64,000 bases of DNA from Bradyrhizobium sp. CCBAU 53340 (lineage in GTDB: Bacteria; Pseudomonadota; Alphaproteobacteria; Rhizobiales; Xanthobacteraceae): the NCBI RefSeq assembly GCF_015291645.1, contig NZ_CP030055.1, positions 1,798,001 to 1,862,000 on the forward strand. Reading direction: 5' to 3'. Positions within the stretch are counted from its first letter, which is position 1. Each line of letters begins with the position of its first letter. The notes below the pieces were generated by a model. The model worked only from the letters and a program-made list of their open reading frames with translations. It was not told where the DNA came from and ran no database searches. Both the position numbers and the translations under genes were made by a program. Positions 25,775 to 37,373 of the stretch are shown here, one piece after another.

Positions 25775-26737
25775 ATGAAATTTAGCCGGCAAACAACGCT
25801 TCGTGCGCAAGCCACCGTGGCCGGCGTTGGCGTTCATTCCGGTCTTCCCGTGACCCTTACGCTCGGACCTGCCCCTGTCGATGCAGGTTTTATCTTTGTC
25901 CGCACCGGACTTGAGGGAAGCGACCGCGAGATCCAGGCGACCGCGGAGCAGGTCGTCGCAACCGATTTCGCCACCGTCCTCGGCGATCGCACCGGTCCGC
26001 TGATTTCGACTGCCGAGCATGTGCTTGCTGCGCTGCGGGGCATGGGTGTCGACAACGCCATCATCGAAGTCGACGGCCCGGAAGTGCCGATCATGGACGG
26101 CAGCGCCGCGGCTTTCATTGCGGCGATCGATCAGGCCGGCGTCGTGAGCCAGCCGGCACAGCGCCGCTTCATCCAGGTTTTGAAGCCCATCTCGGTCAAG
26201 ATGGGTGACTCCTTCGGCGAGCTCAGGCCCTACGCCAACGGCTTCCGCGCCGAGGTCGAGATCGATTTCACCAACCCCGTCATTGGCCAGCAAAGCTATG
26301 GCTTCGACGTGAGCCCCGAGCGTTTCCGCCGCGAAGTCGGCCGCGCCCGGACCTTCGGTCTGATGGGCGATGTCGCCAAGCTGTGGGGCGCAGGCTATGC
26401 GCTCGGCGCCTCCTTCGAAAATACCGTCGTGTTCGACGAGGAGCGGCTGCTCAACACCGAGGGCCTGCGCTACGCCGACGAATGCGCCCGCCACAAGGTT
26501 CTGGACGCGATCGGCGATCTGGCGCTGGCCGGCCTGCCGCTGCTCGGCGCCTATCGCTCGGTCCGTGGCGGCCACAAGCTCAACCATGCCGTCCTGACCG
26601 CGATGCTCGCCGACCGTACCGCTTGGCGGGTGGTCGAGGGTGAGGCAGCCCGCCGCACCAGCCGTCCCGTTGTCGAGGTTGGCAGTGGTATTGTTGGTGG
26701 CCGGATTGCCGCGGCCTACGGGCCGGACGTGTCCTGA
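25775..26737 (+). CDS. lpxC: UDP-3-O-acyl-N-acetylglucosamine deacetylase LpxC
   Basis: A 320-residue zinc amidase, the committed step of lipid A synthesis. It opens with MKFSRQTTLRAQATVAGVGVHSG, then ISTAEHVLAALRGMGVDN with the first zinc His, then DECARHKVLDAIGDLALAG with the second His and the Asp ligand, and a late GGHKLNHAV with the catalytic His. The frame is open upstream to 25682, but the family start is at 25775. It follows the ftsZ terminator, as in many alphaproteobacteria. Confidence 0.96.
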   Translation: MKFSRQTTLRAQATVAGVGVHSGLPVTLTLGPAPVDAGFIFVRTGLEGSDREIQATAEQVVATDFATVLGDRTGPLISTAEHVLAALRGMGVDNAIIEVDGPEVPIMDGSAAAFIAAIDQAGVVSQPAQRRFIQVLKPISVKMGDSFGELRPYANGFRAEVEIDFTNPVIGQQSYGFDVSPERFRREVGRARTFGLMGDVAKLWGAGYALGASFENTVVFDEERLLNTEGLRYADECARHKVLDAIGDLALAGLPLLGAYRSVRGGHKLNHAVLTAMLADRTAWRVVEGEAARRTSRPVVEVGSGIVGGRIAAAYGPDVS

Positions 26738-26982
26738 CCGCCTGCCGCGGTTTGATGGCGAGGCGTCTTTATCCGGGAAACTCCTGGTAACCATGATCCT
26801 CTAAGATTGCGGCAAGTTCGCCTTAATCCGGGCGGAATGCCTGCCTATCCGGTAGGTTAACGATCGTTTTTCGGTTACACCGGCGTGGTCGCATGGCAGG
26901 CGCACCACGGTCACATTTCGCGCCCGTGACGGGGATCATGGGCCGGCGGGCACCGCATCACAGGGCGTCAGGTCTTGAATTC

Positions 26983-27882
26983 ATGTCGGCACAGCGTATG
27001 ACGCGCGGATATCTCTTGGTTTCTCCAAAAGCTCCGGTCGGGACCCGTCGGCTGCTTCAGGCTGCGACTCTTTTCGTCCTGGCCTTGCCGCTGGCCGGCT
27101 GCGGCACCGGCGCGCTGTGGGACAAGTTCACCCAGAAGGACGACACCTTCGTCGAGGAGCCCGCCGACAAGATCTACAATGAGGGCTTGTACCTCATGAA
27201 TGAAAAGAAGGACATGAAGGCGGCGAACAAGAAGTTCGAGGAGGTCGACCGCCAGCATCCCTATTCCGACTGGGCGCGCAAATCGCTGCTGATGTCGGCC
27301 TATGCGTCCTACCAGGGCGGCGACTATGACAGCTGCATCGGCGCTGCGACCCGCTACGTCACCCTGCATCCCGGCAGCCCGGACGCCGCCTACGCGCAGT
27401 ACCTGATCGCCGCCTCGCACTACGACCAGATTCCGGATATCAGCCGTGACCAGGCCCGCACCGAGAAGGCGATCGCCTCGCTGGAAGAGGTGGTGCGCAA
27501 GTATCCGACCTCCGAATATGCGACCTCCGCCAAGGCCAAGATCGAGGGCGCGCGCGACCAGCTTGCCGGCAAGGAGATGAATGTCGGCCGCTACTACATG
27601 GAGAAGCGCGACTACACCGCCGCGATCAACCGCTACAAGACCGTGGTGACGCAGTATCAGACCACGCGCCACGTCGAGGAGGCGCTCTACCGCCTCACCG
27701 AGGCCTATATGTCGATCGGCATCGTCGGCGAAGCCCAGACCGCCGCCGCCGTGCTCGGCCACAATTTTCCTGACAGCCGCTGGTACAAGGACGCCTATAA
27801 TCTTGTAAAATCCGGTGGTCTCGAACCGAGCGAGAATCAGGGGTCCTGGATCAGCCGGACCTTCAAGAAAATAGGTCTGTAG
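26983..27882 (+). CDS. bamD: Outer membrane assembly lipoprotein BamD
   Basis: A 299-residue lipoprotein of the BAM complex, which inserts beta-barrel proteins into the outer membrane. The signal peptide ends in the lipobox LAGC (Cys40), and the mature part is five TPR-like repeats (about 60-270: DKIYNEGLYLMNEKKDMKAA, EVDRQHPYSDWARKSLLM, VRKYPTSEYA). The reading frame extends 30 codons upstream, but the ATG at 26983 gives a normal signal peptide length; ATG 26998 is also possible. Order lpxC-bamD-recN is conserved in Rhizobiales. Confidence 0.94.
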   Translation: MSAQRMTRGYLLVSPKAPVGTRRLLQAATLFVLALPLAGCGTGALWDKFTQKDDTFVEEPADKIYNEGLYLMNEKKDMKAANKKFEEVDRQHPYSDWARKSLLMSAYASYQGGDYDSCIGAATRYVTLHPGSPDAAYAQYLIAASHYDQIPDISRDQARTEKAIASLEEVVRKYPTSEYATSAKAKIEGARDQLAGKEMNVGRYYMEKRDYTAAINRYKTVVTQYQTTRHVEEALYRLTEAYMSIGIVGEAQTAAAVLGHNFPDSRWYKDAYNLVKSGGLEPSENQGSWISRTFKKIGL

Positions 27883-27906
27883 GACTCGGCTAGGAAATCT
27901 GGTTCC

Positions 27907-29580
27907 ATGCTGGCGCGTCTGTCGATCCGTGACATCGTCCTGATCGAACGGCTCGATATCGAATTCGCCACCGGACTTGCGGTTTTGACCGGCGAGACCG
28001 GTGCGGGCAAATCCATCCTGCTCGATGCCTTTGCGCTGGCGCTCGGTGGCCGCGGCGATGCCGGCCTCGTGCGCCATGGGGCGGAGCAGGGGCAGGTCAC
28101 CGCCGTCTTCGATGTCCCGAAGAATCACCCCGCGACGAAAATTCTGGCCGAGAACGGGCTCGACGATACCGGGGAGATGATTCTCCGCCGGGTCCAGCTC
28201 GCCGATGGCCGCACCCGCGCTTTCATCAACGACCAGTCGATCAGCGTGCAGACGCTGAAGGCGGTCGGCACCGCGCTGGTCGAGATCCACGGCCAGCATG
28301 ACGAGCGTGCGCTGGTCGATGCCGCCACCCATCGCCGCCTGCTCGATGCCTTTGCAGGCCTCGAGAAGGACGTCGCGGCCGTCGAATCACTCTGGGATGC
28401 GCGCCGCAGCGCGAATACCGAGCTGGAAGAGCATCGCGCCGGGATGGAGCGTGCCGCGCGGGAGGCGGATTATTTGCGGCATGCCTCCGACGAGCTGAAG
28501 CAGCTCGCGCCCAAGGACGGCGAGGAGACCTCGCTGGCCCATCGTCGCACCACCATGATGCAGGGCGAGAAGATCGCCTCCGATCTGCGCGAGGCGCAGG
28601 AGGTCGTTGGCGGGCACAATTCGCCGGTTGCGGCGCTGTCGGCCGCCGTGCGCCGGCTGGAGCGCCGCGGCGTCAATTCGCCGGCACTGGTCGAGCCGGC
28701 GGTGAAGGCGATCGACATCGCCATCAACGCACTGGAAGAGGCCGACCAGCATCTGCTGGCGGCGCTTGCCGCAACCGATTTCGACCCGGCCGAGCTCGAA
28801 CGTATCGAGGAGCGGCTATTCGCCTTGCGCGCCGCCTCGCGCAAATATTCGACACCGGTCGATGGTCTCGCCGCGCTTGCGGCCAAATACGCCGCCGACG
28901 TCGTGCTGATCGACGCCGGTGCTTCGCGCCTGAAGAAGCTGGAGCAGGCCGCGATCGAGGCAGATAGCCGCTATGCGGCTGCTGCGAAGAAGCTCTCGGC
29001 GGCGCGGCAGAAATCGGCCGAGAAGCTCAACAAGGCGGTCAATGGCGAGCTCGCGCCGCTCAAGCTCGAACGCGCCAAATTCATGACCCAGGTCGCGACC
29101 GACGAGGCCGCGCCGGGTCCGCAGGGCTTCGATCGCGTCGAGTTCTGGGTGCAGACCAATCCGGGCACCAAGCCGGGGCCGATGATGAAGGTCGCCTCCG
29201 GCGGTGAGCTCTCGCGTTTCTTGCTGGCGCTCAAGGTGGTGCTGTCGGACCGCGGTTCGGCGCCGACCCTGGTGTTCGACGAAATCGACACCGGCGTGGG
29301 CGGCGCCGTCGCGGACGCGATTGGCGCGCGGCTCGCACGCCTCGCCGGCAAGGTGCAGGTGATGGCGGTCACACATGCCCCGCAGGTCGCCGCTCGTGCC
29401 GACCAGCATCTGCTGATCTCCAAGGATGCGCTGGACAAGGGCAAGCGCGTTGCGACCCGCGTCAACGCGCTCGCCGCCGACCATCGTCGCGAGGAAATCG
29501 CCCGCATGCTCGCCGGGGCCGAGATCACGGCCGAGGCGAGGGCGGCCGCGGACCGCCTGCTCAAGGCGGCGACGGCTTGA
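27907..29580 (+). CDS. recN: DNA repair protein RecN
   Basis: A 557-residue SMC-like ATPase acting in double-strand break repair. The Walker A GETGAGKS is at residues 29-36, followed by a long antiparallel coiled coil (about 150-370) and a C-terminal ATPase half with the ABC-type signature ASGGELSRFLLAL, Walker B TLVFDEIDTGVGG and AVTHAPQVAARA. All motifs are intact. It starts 24 bases after bamD and may be co-transcribed. No LexA box was identified. Confidence 0.96.
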   Translation: MLARLSIRDIVLIERLDIEFATGLAVLTGETGAGKSILLDAFALALGGRGDAGLVRHGAEQGQVTAVFDVPKNHPATKILAENGLDDTGEMILRRVQLADGRTRAFINDQSISVQTLKAVGTALVEIHGQHDERALVDAATHRRLLDAFAGLEKDVAAVESLWDARRSANTELEEHRAGMERAAREADYLRHASDELKQLAPKDGEETSLAHRRTTMMQGEKIASDLREAQEVVGGHNSPVAALSAAVRRLERRGVNSPALVEPAVKAIDIAINALEEADQHLLAALAATDFDPAELERIEERLFALRAASRKYSTPVDGLAALAAKYAADVVLIDAGASRLKKLEQAAIEADSRYAAAAKKLSAARQKSAEKLNKAVNGELAPLKLERAKFMTQVATDEAAPGPQGFDRVEFWVQTNPGTKPGPMMKVASGGELSRFLLALKVVLSDRGSAPTLVFDEIDTGVGGAVADAIGARLARLAGKVQVMAVTHAPQVAARADQHLLISKDALDKGKRVATRVNALAADHRREEIARMLAGAEITAEARAAADRLLKAATA

Positions 29581-29583
29581 TTT

Positions 29584-31887
<2,304 letters not shown>

Positions 31888-31896
31888 ACCTCTCCC

Positions 31897-31981
31897 GTCA
31901 TTGCGAGGAGCTCTTGCGACGAAGCAATCCAGACTGTTACCGCAGAGGCAGTCTGGATTGCTTCGCTGCGCTCGCAATGAC
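31897..31981. repeat. Intergenic palindrome, family D (GTCATTGCGAGGAGC...GCTCGCAATGAC)
   Basis: Outer arms GTCATTGCGAGGAG and GCTGCGCTCGCAATGAC, with inner arms GAAGCAATCCAGACTG / CAGTCTGGATTGCTTC. It lies between the convergent ligA and MFS genes. This sequence type occurs in many unrelated bacteria. Confidence 0.8.
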
Positions 31982-32005
31982 CGGCGGTGGACGCACCGCG
32001 CTTCC

Positions 32006-33286
32006 TCACATCATTCCACCCTCTTCCTCCTCCGCCTGTTCGATCAATTCCTCGCTCACCACGACCTCGCGGCGTGGCACCACAAAGATCATCATGCAGG
32101 CGCAGAGCAGCGAAATGGTGAGAACGGCCGAGGTCAGCGGCAGCGTCGTGGCGGAATGGCCGCCGAGATAGGCGCCGAATTGCGACATCAACGCGCCGAT
32201 GCCCTGCTGGAGAAAGCCCATCGCGCCCGACGCGGTGCCGGCGGCCTCGGGGCGGATGCTGATGGCGCCGGCGGCGGAATTCGCCATCACAAAGGCGTTG
32301 CCGACCATCACGATCATCTGCGTGCCGAACAGCCAGCCAGGCGCCTCGTTCCAGCCGGTCAAACTCCACAGCAGGTTCAACAGGCTGCCGCCGAGCTGCA
32401 AGGCGAGCCCGAACCAGATCAATTTCTCCAGCGAGTGCCGCGGCGCAAAACGCACGCAGAGCAGATTGCCGACCAGATACGCAAATCCCGTCGTCGCGAA
32501 CCATGCGCCGTATTCGGCGCTGGTCCGTCCCATTTGCGTCACCACGATGTAGGGGCCACCGCCGGCGAAGGTGAAGATGATCTGGGACGCCAGCACCTGG
32601 CACATCACGTAGCCGACGAAAGCGCGGCTCTTGATCAGGGTGCCGACGTCGCTGCGAAAGCCGCCGCTGCCAACCGCGCGATCGCGGCGCGTCTCGGGCA
32701 ACGCGATCGCGATGCCGACGGCCACCGCGAGCGCGCCGATCGTGACGGCGTAGAAGATCGCGCGCCAGCCGAACGCGGTCTCGATCAGGCCGCCGGTGAG
32801 CGGCGAGACCATCTGTCCGATCATCAAGGCTGCGATGACGAGGCTGATCATGGAGGCGACACGGTCGCGCGGATAGATATCGCGGATGATGGCGCGGCTG
32901 ATCACCATCCCGGAGGCGCCGCCCAGCGCTTGGAAGAAACGTGCCGCGATCAGTTGCGGCAGGGTCTCGGCGAAGATGCAGGCGAGGCTCGCCGCGACCA
33001 TCAGCGCGAGGCCACCAAGCAGCACCGGGCGCCGGCCAAATCTGTCCGACAACGGCCCCATGATCAGCTGCGACAGTGCGATGCCGACCATGTAGAGCGA
33101 CACGGTCATCTGCGCGATCGAGATGTCGCGGCCGAACGTCGTCGCCAGCACAGGCAGCGCCGGAACCAGGATGTAGAGCGAGATCGGCGCGATCCCGGTC
33201 ATGACGACCAGCAGTAATAACACCACGCGCGAAGTCGCGATGTTTGTCTTCGCCGCGTCCGGCGGCCTGCTGATCATGCCGTGCAT
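32006..33286 (-). CDS. Bcr/CflA-type multidrug MFS transporter
   Basis: A 426-residue membrane protein with about twelve hydrophobic helices. The MFS motif A between TM2 and TM3 reads LSDRFGRRPVLLGG, and ALPETRRDRA in the central loop is typical of the drug:H+ antiporter Bcr/CflA group. It probably exports toxic compounds. The start at 33286 is preceded by AGACGGA; ATG 33277 is also possible, and the frame is open to 33343. It is a stand-alone gene convergent with ligA; no regulator is next to it. Confidence 0.88.
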   Translation of the reverse strand: MHGMISRPPDAAKTNIATSRVVLLLLVVMTGIAPISLYILVPALPVLATTFGRDISIAQMTVSLYMVGIALSQLIMGPLSDRFGRRPVLLGGLALMVAASLACIFAETLPQLIAARFFQALGGASGMVISRAIIRDIYPRDRVASMISLVIAALMIGQMVSPLTGGLIETAFGWRAIFYAVTIGALAVAVGIAIALPETRRDRAVGSGGFRSDVGTLIKSRAFVGYVMCQVLASQIIFTFAGGGPYIVVTQMGRTSAEYGAWFATTGFAYLVGNLLCVRFAPRHSLEKLIWFGLALQLGGSLLNLLWSLTGWNEAPGWLFGTQMIVMVGNAFVMANSAAGAISIRPEAAGTASGAMGFLQQGIGALMSQFGAYLGGHSATTLPLTSAVLTISLLCACMMIFVVPRREVVVSEELIEQAEEEEGGMM

Positions 33287-33439
33287 GCGTGTCCGTCTTT
33301 CGAATTCGAATCGGACTGTAGCGTGCACGCACAAGACGGCCATCGGCGTTTCGGAATGCGGCTATACCGATTCCGGGATGGCTGTGATGAGGGCACGATG
33401 GCAGCCGATTGCGCGCGCTGTTTGTGCCAGATCACAGGT

Positions 33440-33539
33440 GTCATTCCCCGCGCACGCGGGGAATCCAGTATTCCCGAGGCAGTCGTTTTTTACGGAGAGG
33501 CCTCGGCGTACTGGATGCCCCGCCTTCGCGGGGCATGAC
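33440..33539. repeat. Intergenic palindrome, family E (GTCATTCCCCGCGCACGCGGGGAATCC...)
   Basis: Two nested hairpins: CCCCGCGCACGCGGGG at the left and CCCCGCCTTCGCGGGG at the right, with CCAGTA / TACTGGA pairing between them and GTCAT / ATGAC at the ends. It is the only copy of this type in the window. Confidence 0.8.
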
Positions 33540-33591
33540 GGTCATGTTGGAGTAGCAGCCCTGCGCCACTCGCGTAGCGCCATGCGCGGCG

Positions 33592-35418
33592 TTACGCCAG
33601 CTCCGCCGTGGCCTTGTCGAGCCAGGCCTTCGTCGCCTCGTCCAGCGCCGGCGCCACTTCAGCGCGGACGCGGGCGTGGTAGGCATTGAGCCAAGTGAGC
33701 TCGTCGCGGCTCAGCATCGCGGTGTCGATGAGCCGGCGGTCGATCGGCGCCAGCGTCAGCGTCTCGAACGCGTTCATCGCTTTCTCGGCGCCCTTGATGC
33801 TGGCTTCGACCACCAGCTCGAGGTTCTCGATGCGGATGCCGAAGCCGTCGGCCTTGTAATAGCCGGGCTCGTTAGAGAGGATCATGCCGCGCTTCAGCGG
33901 CGTGGTGCCGAGCTTCGAGATCCGAGCGGGTCCTTCGTGCACCGACAAATAGCTGCCGACGCCGTGGCCGGTGCCGTGCTCGAAATCGACACCGGCGGCC
34001 CAGAGATATTGCCGCGCCAGCGAGTCGAGCTGTGCGCCGGTGGTGCCATCAGGGAAGACCGCGCGCGCGATTGCGATATGGCCGCGCAGCACGCGGGTGA
34101 AGCGGTCGCGCATCTCGTCGGTCGGCTCGCCCACCGCCATGGTGCGGGTGACGTCGGTGGTGCCGTCTTCGTATTGCGCGCCGGAATCGATCAGCAGGAG
34201 GTCGCCCGGCACGATCCGCCGGTTGCTCTTGCGGGTGACGCGATAGTGCACGATGGCGCCGTTCGGCCCCGTTCCTGATATGGTCGGGAACGACACGTCC
34301 TTCAGCGCGCCGGTGTCGCGTCGGAACGTTTCCAACGCTTCGACCGCGTCGATCTCGGTAAGCTTGCCGCTTCCTGCCTCGCGATCGATGAAGGCGAGGA
34401 AGCGCGCCAGCGCGATGGCGTCGCGTCGGTGTGCGGTCTGCGTGCCCTTGATCTCGGTCGGGTTCTTCACGGCCTTGAGCAGCGCGATCGGATCGCTGCC
34501 GCGTAGCGGCTTGCCGCCGCCGCCCGCAATCAAGCGGCTCAGCGCGTCGGCCGCGGTGGCACCGTCGAGCGCGATTGCAGCACCGCTCTTGGCGAGCGCC
34601 ATCAGCGTCGGCGTCAGCGCATCGGGCTCGCGCACGTCAGCGGATTGCTCGAGATGATCGCGCGTCAGGTTCGAGAGCTTGCGATGATCGATGAAAACAG
34701 TGGGGCGGCCGACCTTGGGCACCAGCGCGTAGGACAGCGGCAGCGGCGTATGGGCGACGTCGGCGCCGCGGATATTGAAGGTCCAGGCAACCGCATGGCT
34801 GTCCGACAGCACCAGCGCGTCGGCGCCGAGCTTCTCGATCTCGCGTCTGATCTGCGCCACCTTCTCGGCCTCGGCGACGCCGGCATATTGCAGGCCGTGG
34901 ATCGCGACAGGCGCGACCGGCGGCTGCGGCCGGTCCTGCCAGACCGTGTCGATCGGATTGCTGTCCACCGCCACCAGTTCGGCGCCGGCCTTGGCGCAGG
35001 CGGCGGAGAGGCGCTCGGCTGCCGCAAAAGTATGCAGCCACGGATCAAATCCTAGGCGATCACCGGACTTGAGATGCGCCGAGACCCAGCTCTCCGGCGG
35101 CGGATCGATCAGCGATTCCACCGCCCATGCCTTGGCGTCGACCTGCTTGGCCGCCTGGATCGTGTAACGGCCGTCGACGAACAAGGCCGCTTCCTGGGCC
35201 AGCACCACCGCAATTCCGGCCGAGCCGGTGAAACCGGTCAGCCACGCCAGCCGCTCTTCGGAGGGTGCAACATATTCATTCTGCTGCTGATCGGCGCGCG
35301 GAACGACGAAGCCGGTCAGCTTGCGGCGGGCGAGTTCTTCACGGAGTGCAGCGAGGCGCGCCGTCAATGCGACGCCGGCCTCGGGCTCCTCGAATGTCTG
35401 GAAGTGTGCTTCGAACAT
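33592..35418 (-). CDS. Xaa-Pro aminopeptidase P (M24 family)
   Basis: A 608-residue metalloprotease that removes N-terminal residues preceding proline. Two creatinase-like N-terminal domains (about 15-150 and 160-310) precede the M24 pita-bread catalytic domain. It shows LLIDSGAQYEDGTTDVTRTM with the two metal Asp, HGTGHGVGSYLSVHEGP with the metal His, and LSNEPGYYKADGFGIRIENLELV with the Glu ligands. This is the large aminopeptidase P type (about 600 residues) rather than E. coli PepP. No signal peptide, so cytoplasmic. It ends in an additional C-terminal domain of about 60 residues. Confidence 0.94.
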   Translation of the reverse strand: MFEAHFQTFEEPEAGVALTARLAALREELARRKLTGFVVPRADQQQNEYVAPSEERLAWLTGFTGSAGIAVVLAQEAALFVDGRYTIQAAKQVDAKAWAVESLIDPPPESWVSAHLKSGDRLGFDPWLHTFAAAERLSAACAKAGAELVAVDSNPIDTVWQDRPQPPVAPVAIHGLQYAGVAEAEKVAQIRREIEKLGADALVLSDSHAVAWTFNIRGADVAHTPLPLSYALVPKVGRPTVFIDHRKLSNLTRDHLEQSADVREPDALTPTLMALAKSGAAIALDGATAADALSRLIAGGGGKPLRGSDPIALLKAVKNPTEIKGTQTAHRRDAIALARFLAFIDREAGSGKLTEIDAVEALETFRRDTGALKDVSFPTISGTGPNGAIVHYRVTRKSNRRIVPGDLLLIDSGAQYEDGTTDVTRTMAVGEPTDEMRDRFTRVLRGHIAIARAVFPDGTTGAQLDSLARQYLWAAGVDFEHGTGHGVGSYLSVHEGPARISKLGTTPLKRGMILSNEPGYYKADGFGIRIENLELVVEASIKGAEKAMNAFETLTLAPIDRRLIDTAMLSRDELTWLNAYHARVRAEVAPALDEATKAWLDKATAELA

Positions 35419-35603
35419 GGCTCAGTTTAGGATCATGGGGGGCAGTCCGCAATGTAGACGCAATTGCCCTCTCATCTGGCATGGACTGTGCTTGAAAATA
35501 TCCCATTCGAATTGAGTGGAGTAATGGATGCGGCAGTTGCGCTTCGTCCGGATAACAGGGAAGTTCGAGCAAGTGGTTCATCTCAACGGCGAGGGGACAC
35601 ACG

Positions 35604-35783
35604 ATGCCAGCGTTCACCTTTGAGAAGATTTCGCCGCCGGTGCGCCGCGCGCCCGCGGCAACGAGCCCGAAGAAGCCGCGCGGCCTCATCAGCCAGATGA
35701 TCGATCGCGTCGCCGAGCGCCGCGCCAAGCGGGCCTTGCAGGGCGAGCGTGCGACGCGCCGGGACGACAAGCCGGCGGAGTAA
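35604..35783 (+). CDS. 59-residue basic hypothetical protein
   Basis: A short frame reading MPAFTFEKISPPVRRAP, then a basic segment with KKPRGLISQMIDRVAERRAKRAL and a charged end. The AGGGG ribosome-binding sequence at 35592-35596 lies 7 bases before the ATG. Codon use is high-GC at third positions like neighbouring genes. The central part should form an amphipathic, strongly basic helix. I recognise it only as a small conserved-type hypothetical of Bradyrhizobium; function unknown. Confidence 0.6.
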   Translation: MPAFTFEKISPPVRRAPAATSPKKPRGLISQMIDRVAERRAKRALQGERATRRDDKPAE

Positions 35784-35802
35784 GGGCGGCGTCGATGATG
35801 CC

Positions 35803-35896
35803 GTAGGGTGGGCAAAGGCGCGAAGCGCCGTGCCCACGATCTATCTCGCATTCACGGATGAAAATGGTGGGCACGCTCTCGGTTTGCCCACCCTAC
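35803..35896. repeat. Intergenic palindrome, family F (GTAGGGTGGGCAAAG...TTTGCCCACCCTAC)
   Basis: Outer arms GTAGGGTGGGCAAAG and TTTGCCCACCCTAC, with inner CGTGCCCAC / GTGGGCACG and a hairpin GGCGCGAAGCGCC. It lies between the 59-residue gene and the convergent prmA. Confidence 0.8.
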
Positions 35897-35906
35897 GAGA
35901 TCCCGC

Positions 35907-36794
35907 TCAATCCACCTTCCGCAACAACAGACTGCTCCATCCCTCGATCCGCAGATGCCGCAGCGGCACCAGGCCGCGCGCCCGGTAAGCGGCAATCACG
36001 GCGGGAGCCTGGTGGGTTAACAGGCCGGAGAGAATGACCCGGGCGCCGGGCGCAAGATGGCGGACTATCGGACCCGCCAATTGCCGCAGCGGATTGGCAA
36101 GGATGTTGGCCAGCACCAGGTCGAATGGTCCGCTTTTGGCGAAATCCGGTGCGGCAAACCCGGTGGCGCGGATCACCCGCACGTATGGCCTGGCTTCATT
36201 CAGGGCCGCGTTCTCGGCCGCGACCCGCACCGAAGGCGGATCGATGTCGGAGGCCAGCACGGCGCGATGCAGCGCCTTGGCGGCGGCGATGCCCAGCACG
36301 CCGGTGCCGGTGCCGAGGTCGAGCACGCGCTTTGGCCGCGCATGTTTCAGGACATGGTCAAGCAGAAGTAAACAGCCGCGCGTGGTGCCGTGGTGTCCGG
36401 TGCCGAAGGCGAGCGCCGCCTCGATCTCGATGGCGAGCTTGTTTGGCGCCACCCGATCGCGGTCGTGACTGCCGTGGACGACGAAGCGTCCGGCCGGCAC
36501 CGGGACGAGGTCTTCCAGGCTCGCCTTGACCCAGTCCTTGGCCTCGACCGTGTCGAAGGCCAGTGTGGCGGCGATGTCATTTCCTGCTGAAGTTGCAACG
36601 AGTTCGCGCAGCAATTCCTGGTCCGGCGCCTCGGCAAAATGCAGCGTGACGTCCCATTCTCTGTCCGGCCGTTCGAAGGCGGCAACCGCGGTGTCGCCCT
36701 CGAAAAACACCTCCGTGAGCACATCGACGACACGCCTGGCAGCCGCCTCGTTGCCGATTGAAAAGCTGGCGCGGTGGGTAGGAGATGGCTGCAT
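35907..36794 (-). CDS. prmA: Ribosomal protein L11 methyltransferase PrmA
   Basis: A 295-residue SAM-dependent enzyme that trimethylates L11. The N-terminal substrate-binding domain (about 1-120) is followed by the Rossmann methyltransferase: EAALAFGTGHHGTTRGCL, VLDLGTGTGVLGIAAAK (SAM loop), ASDIDPPSV, and the NILANPL motif, which in this family replaces the NPPY of other N-methyltransferases. The N-terminal domain is divergent from E. coli PrmA, as in other alphaproteobacteria. Single gene. Confidence 0.93.
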   Translation of the reverse strand: MQPSPTHRASFSIGNEAAARRVVDVLTEVFFEGDTAVAAFERPDREWDVTLHFAEAPDQELLRELVATSAGNDIAATLAFDTVEAKDWVKASLEDLVPVPAGRFVVHGSHDRDRVAPNKLAIEIEAALAFGTGHHGTTRGCLLLLDHVLKHARPKRVLDLGTGTGVLGIAAAKALHRAVLASDIDPPSVRVAAENAALNEARPYVRVIRATGFAAPDFAKSGPFDLVLANILANPLRQLAGPIVRHLAPGARVILSGLLTHQAPAVIAAYRARGLVPLRHLRIEGWSSLLLRKVD

Positions 36795-36950
36795 TATGGG
36801 GTTCCGTTGAGCTCAATTTCTGGAACTTTTGTTCCCAATTTTTCGGATAACTTACGATTTACGGGTTAACTTGGCCGTAGCTTGTGCTCCGTACATTCCC
36901 GGGCTGTTGGAACCAACCAGGACACCCTGGAATGGAGATGGAGGCGAGTC

Positions 36951-37115
36951 TTGAAGCACATGGTTTCGAAATTCTGGTCCGATGAATCGGGCGCAACCGC
37001 GATCGAATACGGCCTGATCGCGGCGGGTATCGCGCTGGCGATCATCACCGTGGTGAACAATCTGGGCTCCACGATGAACGACAAGTTCGGTTCAGTTAGC
37101 AGCTCCTTGAAGTAA
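36951..37115 (+). CDS. Flp/Fap-type pilin, orphan
   Basis: A 54-residue type IVb prepilin: a short basic leader, then SDESGATAIEYGLIAAGIALAII, where the G/A-T-A-IEYG pattern is the Flp prepilin peptidase site and hydrophobic N-terminal helix. The ribosome-binding sequence GGAGG at 36940-36944 has 6-base spacing to a TTG at 36951 and 15 to the ATG at 36960, so TTG is preferred. No tad/cpa secretion genes are in the window; the subunit would depend on a tad locus elsewhere. Confidence 0.88.
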   Translation: MKHMVSKFWSDESGATAIEYGLIAAGIALAIITVVNNLGSTMNDKFGSVSSSLK

Positions 37116-37320
37116 TTTCTGCCTCCCATTTCCTGGCGGGGGCGACCTTCTTCATAGACGATATTTTCGACGACGCCCGCTGGGAATAGCTCCTTTGCGG
37201 GCGAAGTCGTTTTGGGGACGACCGAGATGGCCATCGCTGCCTATGACCGGTCGTCGTCTACCCATGATCCCGGGGCCATCCACCGGCCTATACCCGGGCT
37301 ATCCAGCCGCTTCTCCACAG

Positions 37321-37354
37321 TCTGGTTCGTGCTTGCTAATGCTTAGCGCTAAGC
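37321..37354 (+). promoter_or_regulatory. Direct repeat and perfect palindrome upstream of a small membrane gene
   Basis: TCTGGTTCGTGCTTG (37321-37335) recurs exactly 360 bases later at 37681-37695, flanking the membrane gene. The perfect 14-bp palindrome GCTTAGCGCTAAGC (37341-37354) lies 19 bases before the ATG and could be an operator. Confidence 0.4.
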
Positions 37355-37373
37355 TTCGCAAGGGAGGGGCAAC

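Noticed and set aside
36846..36874. TTAC/TTAAC words upstream of the Flp pilin as a CtrA site
   Set aside because: Spacing does not fit TTAA-N7-TTAA; at best two mismatches, so not listed.
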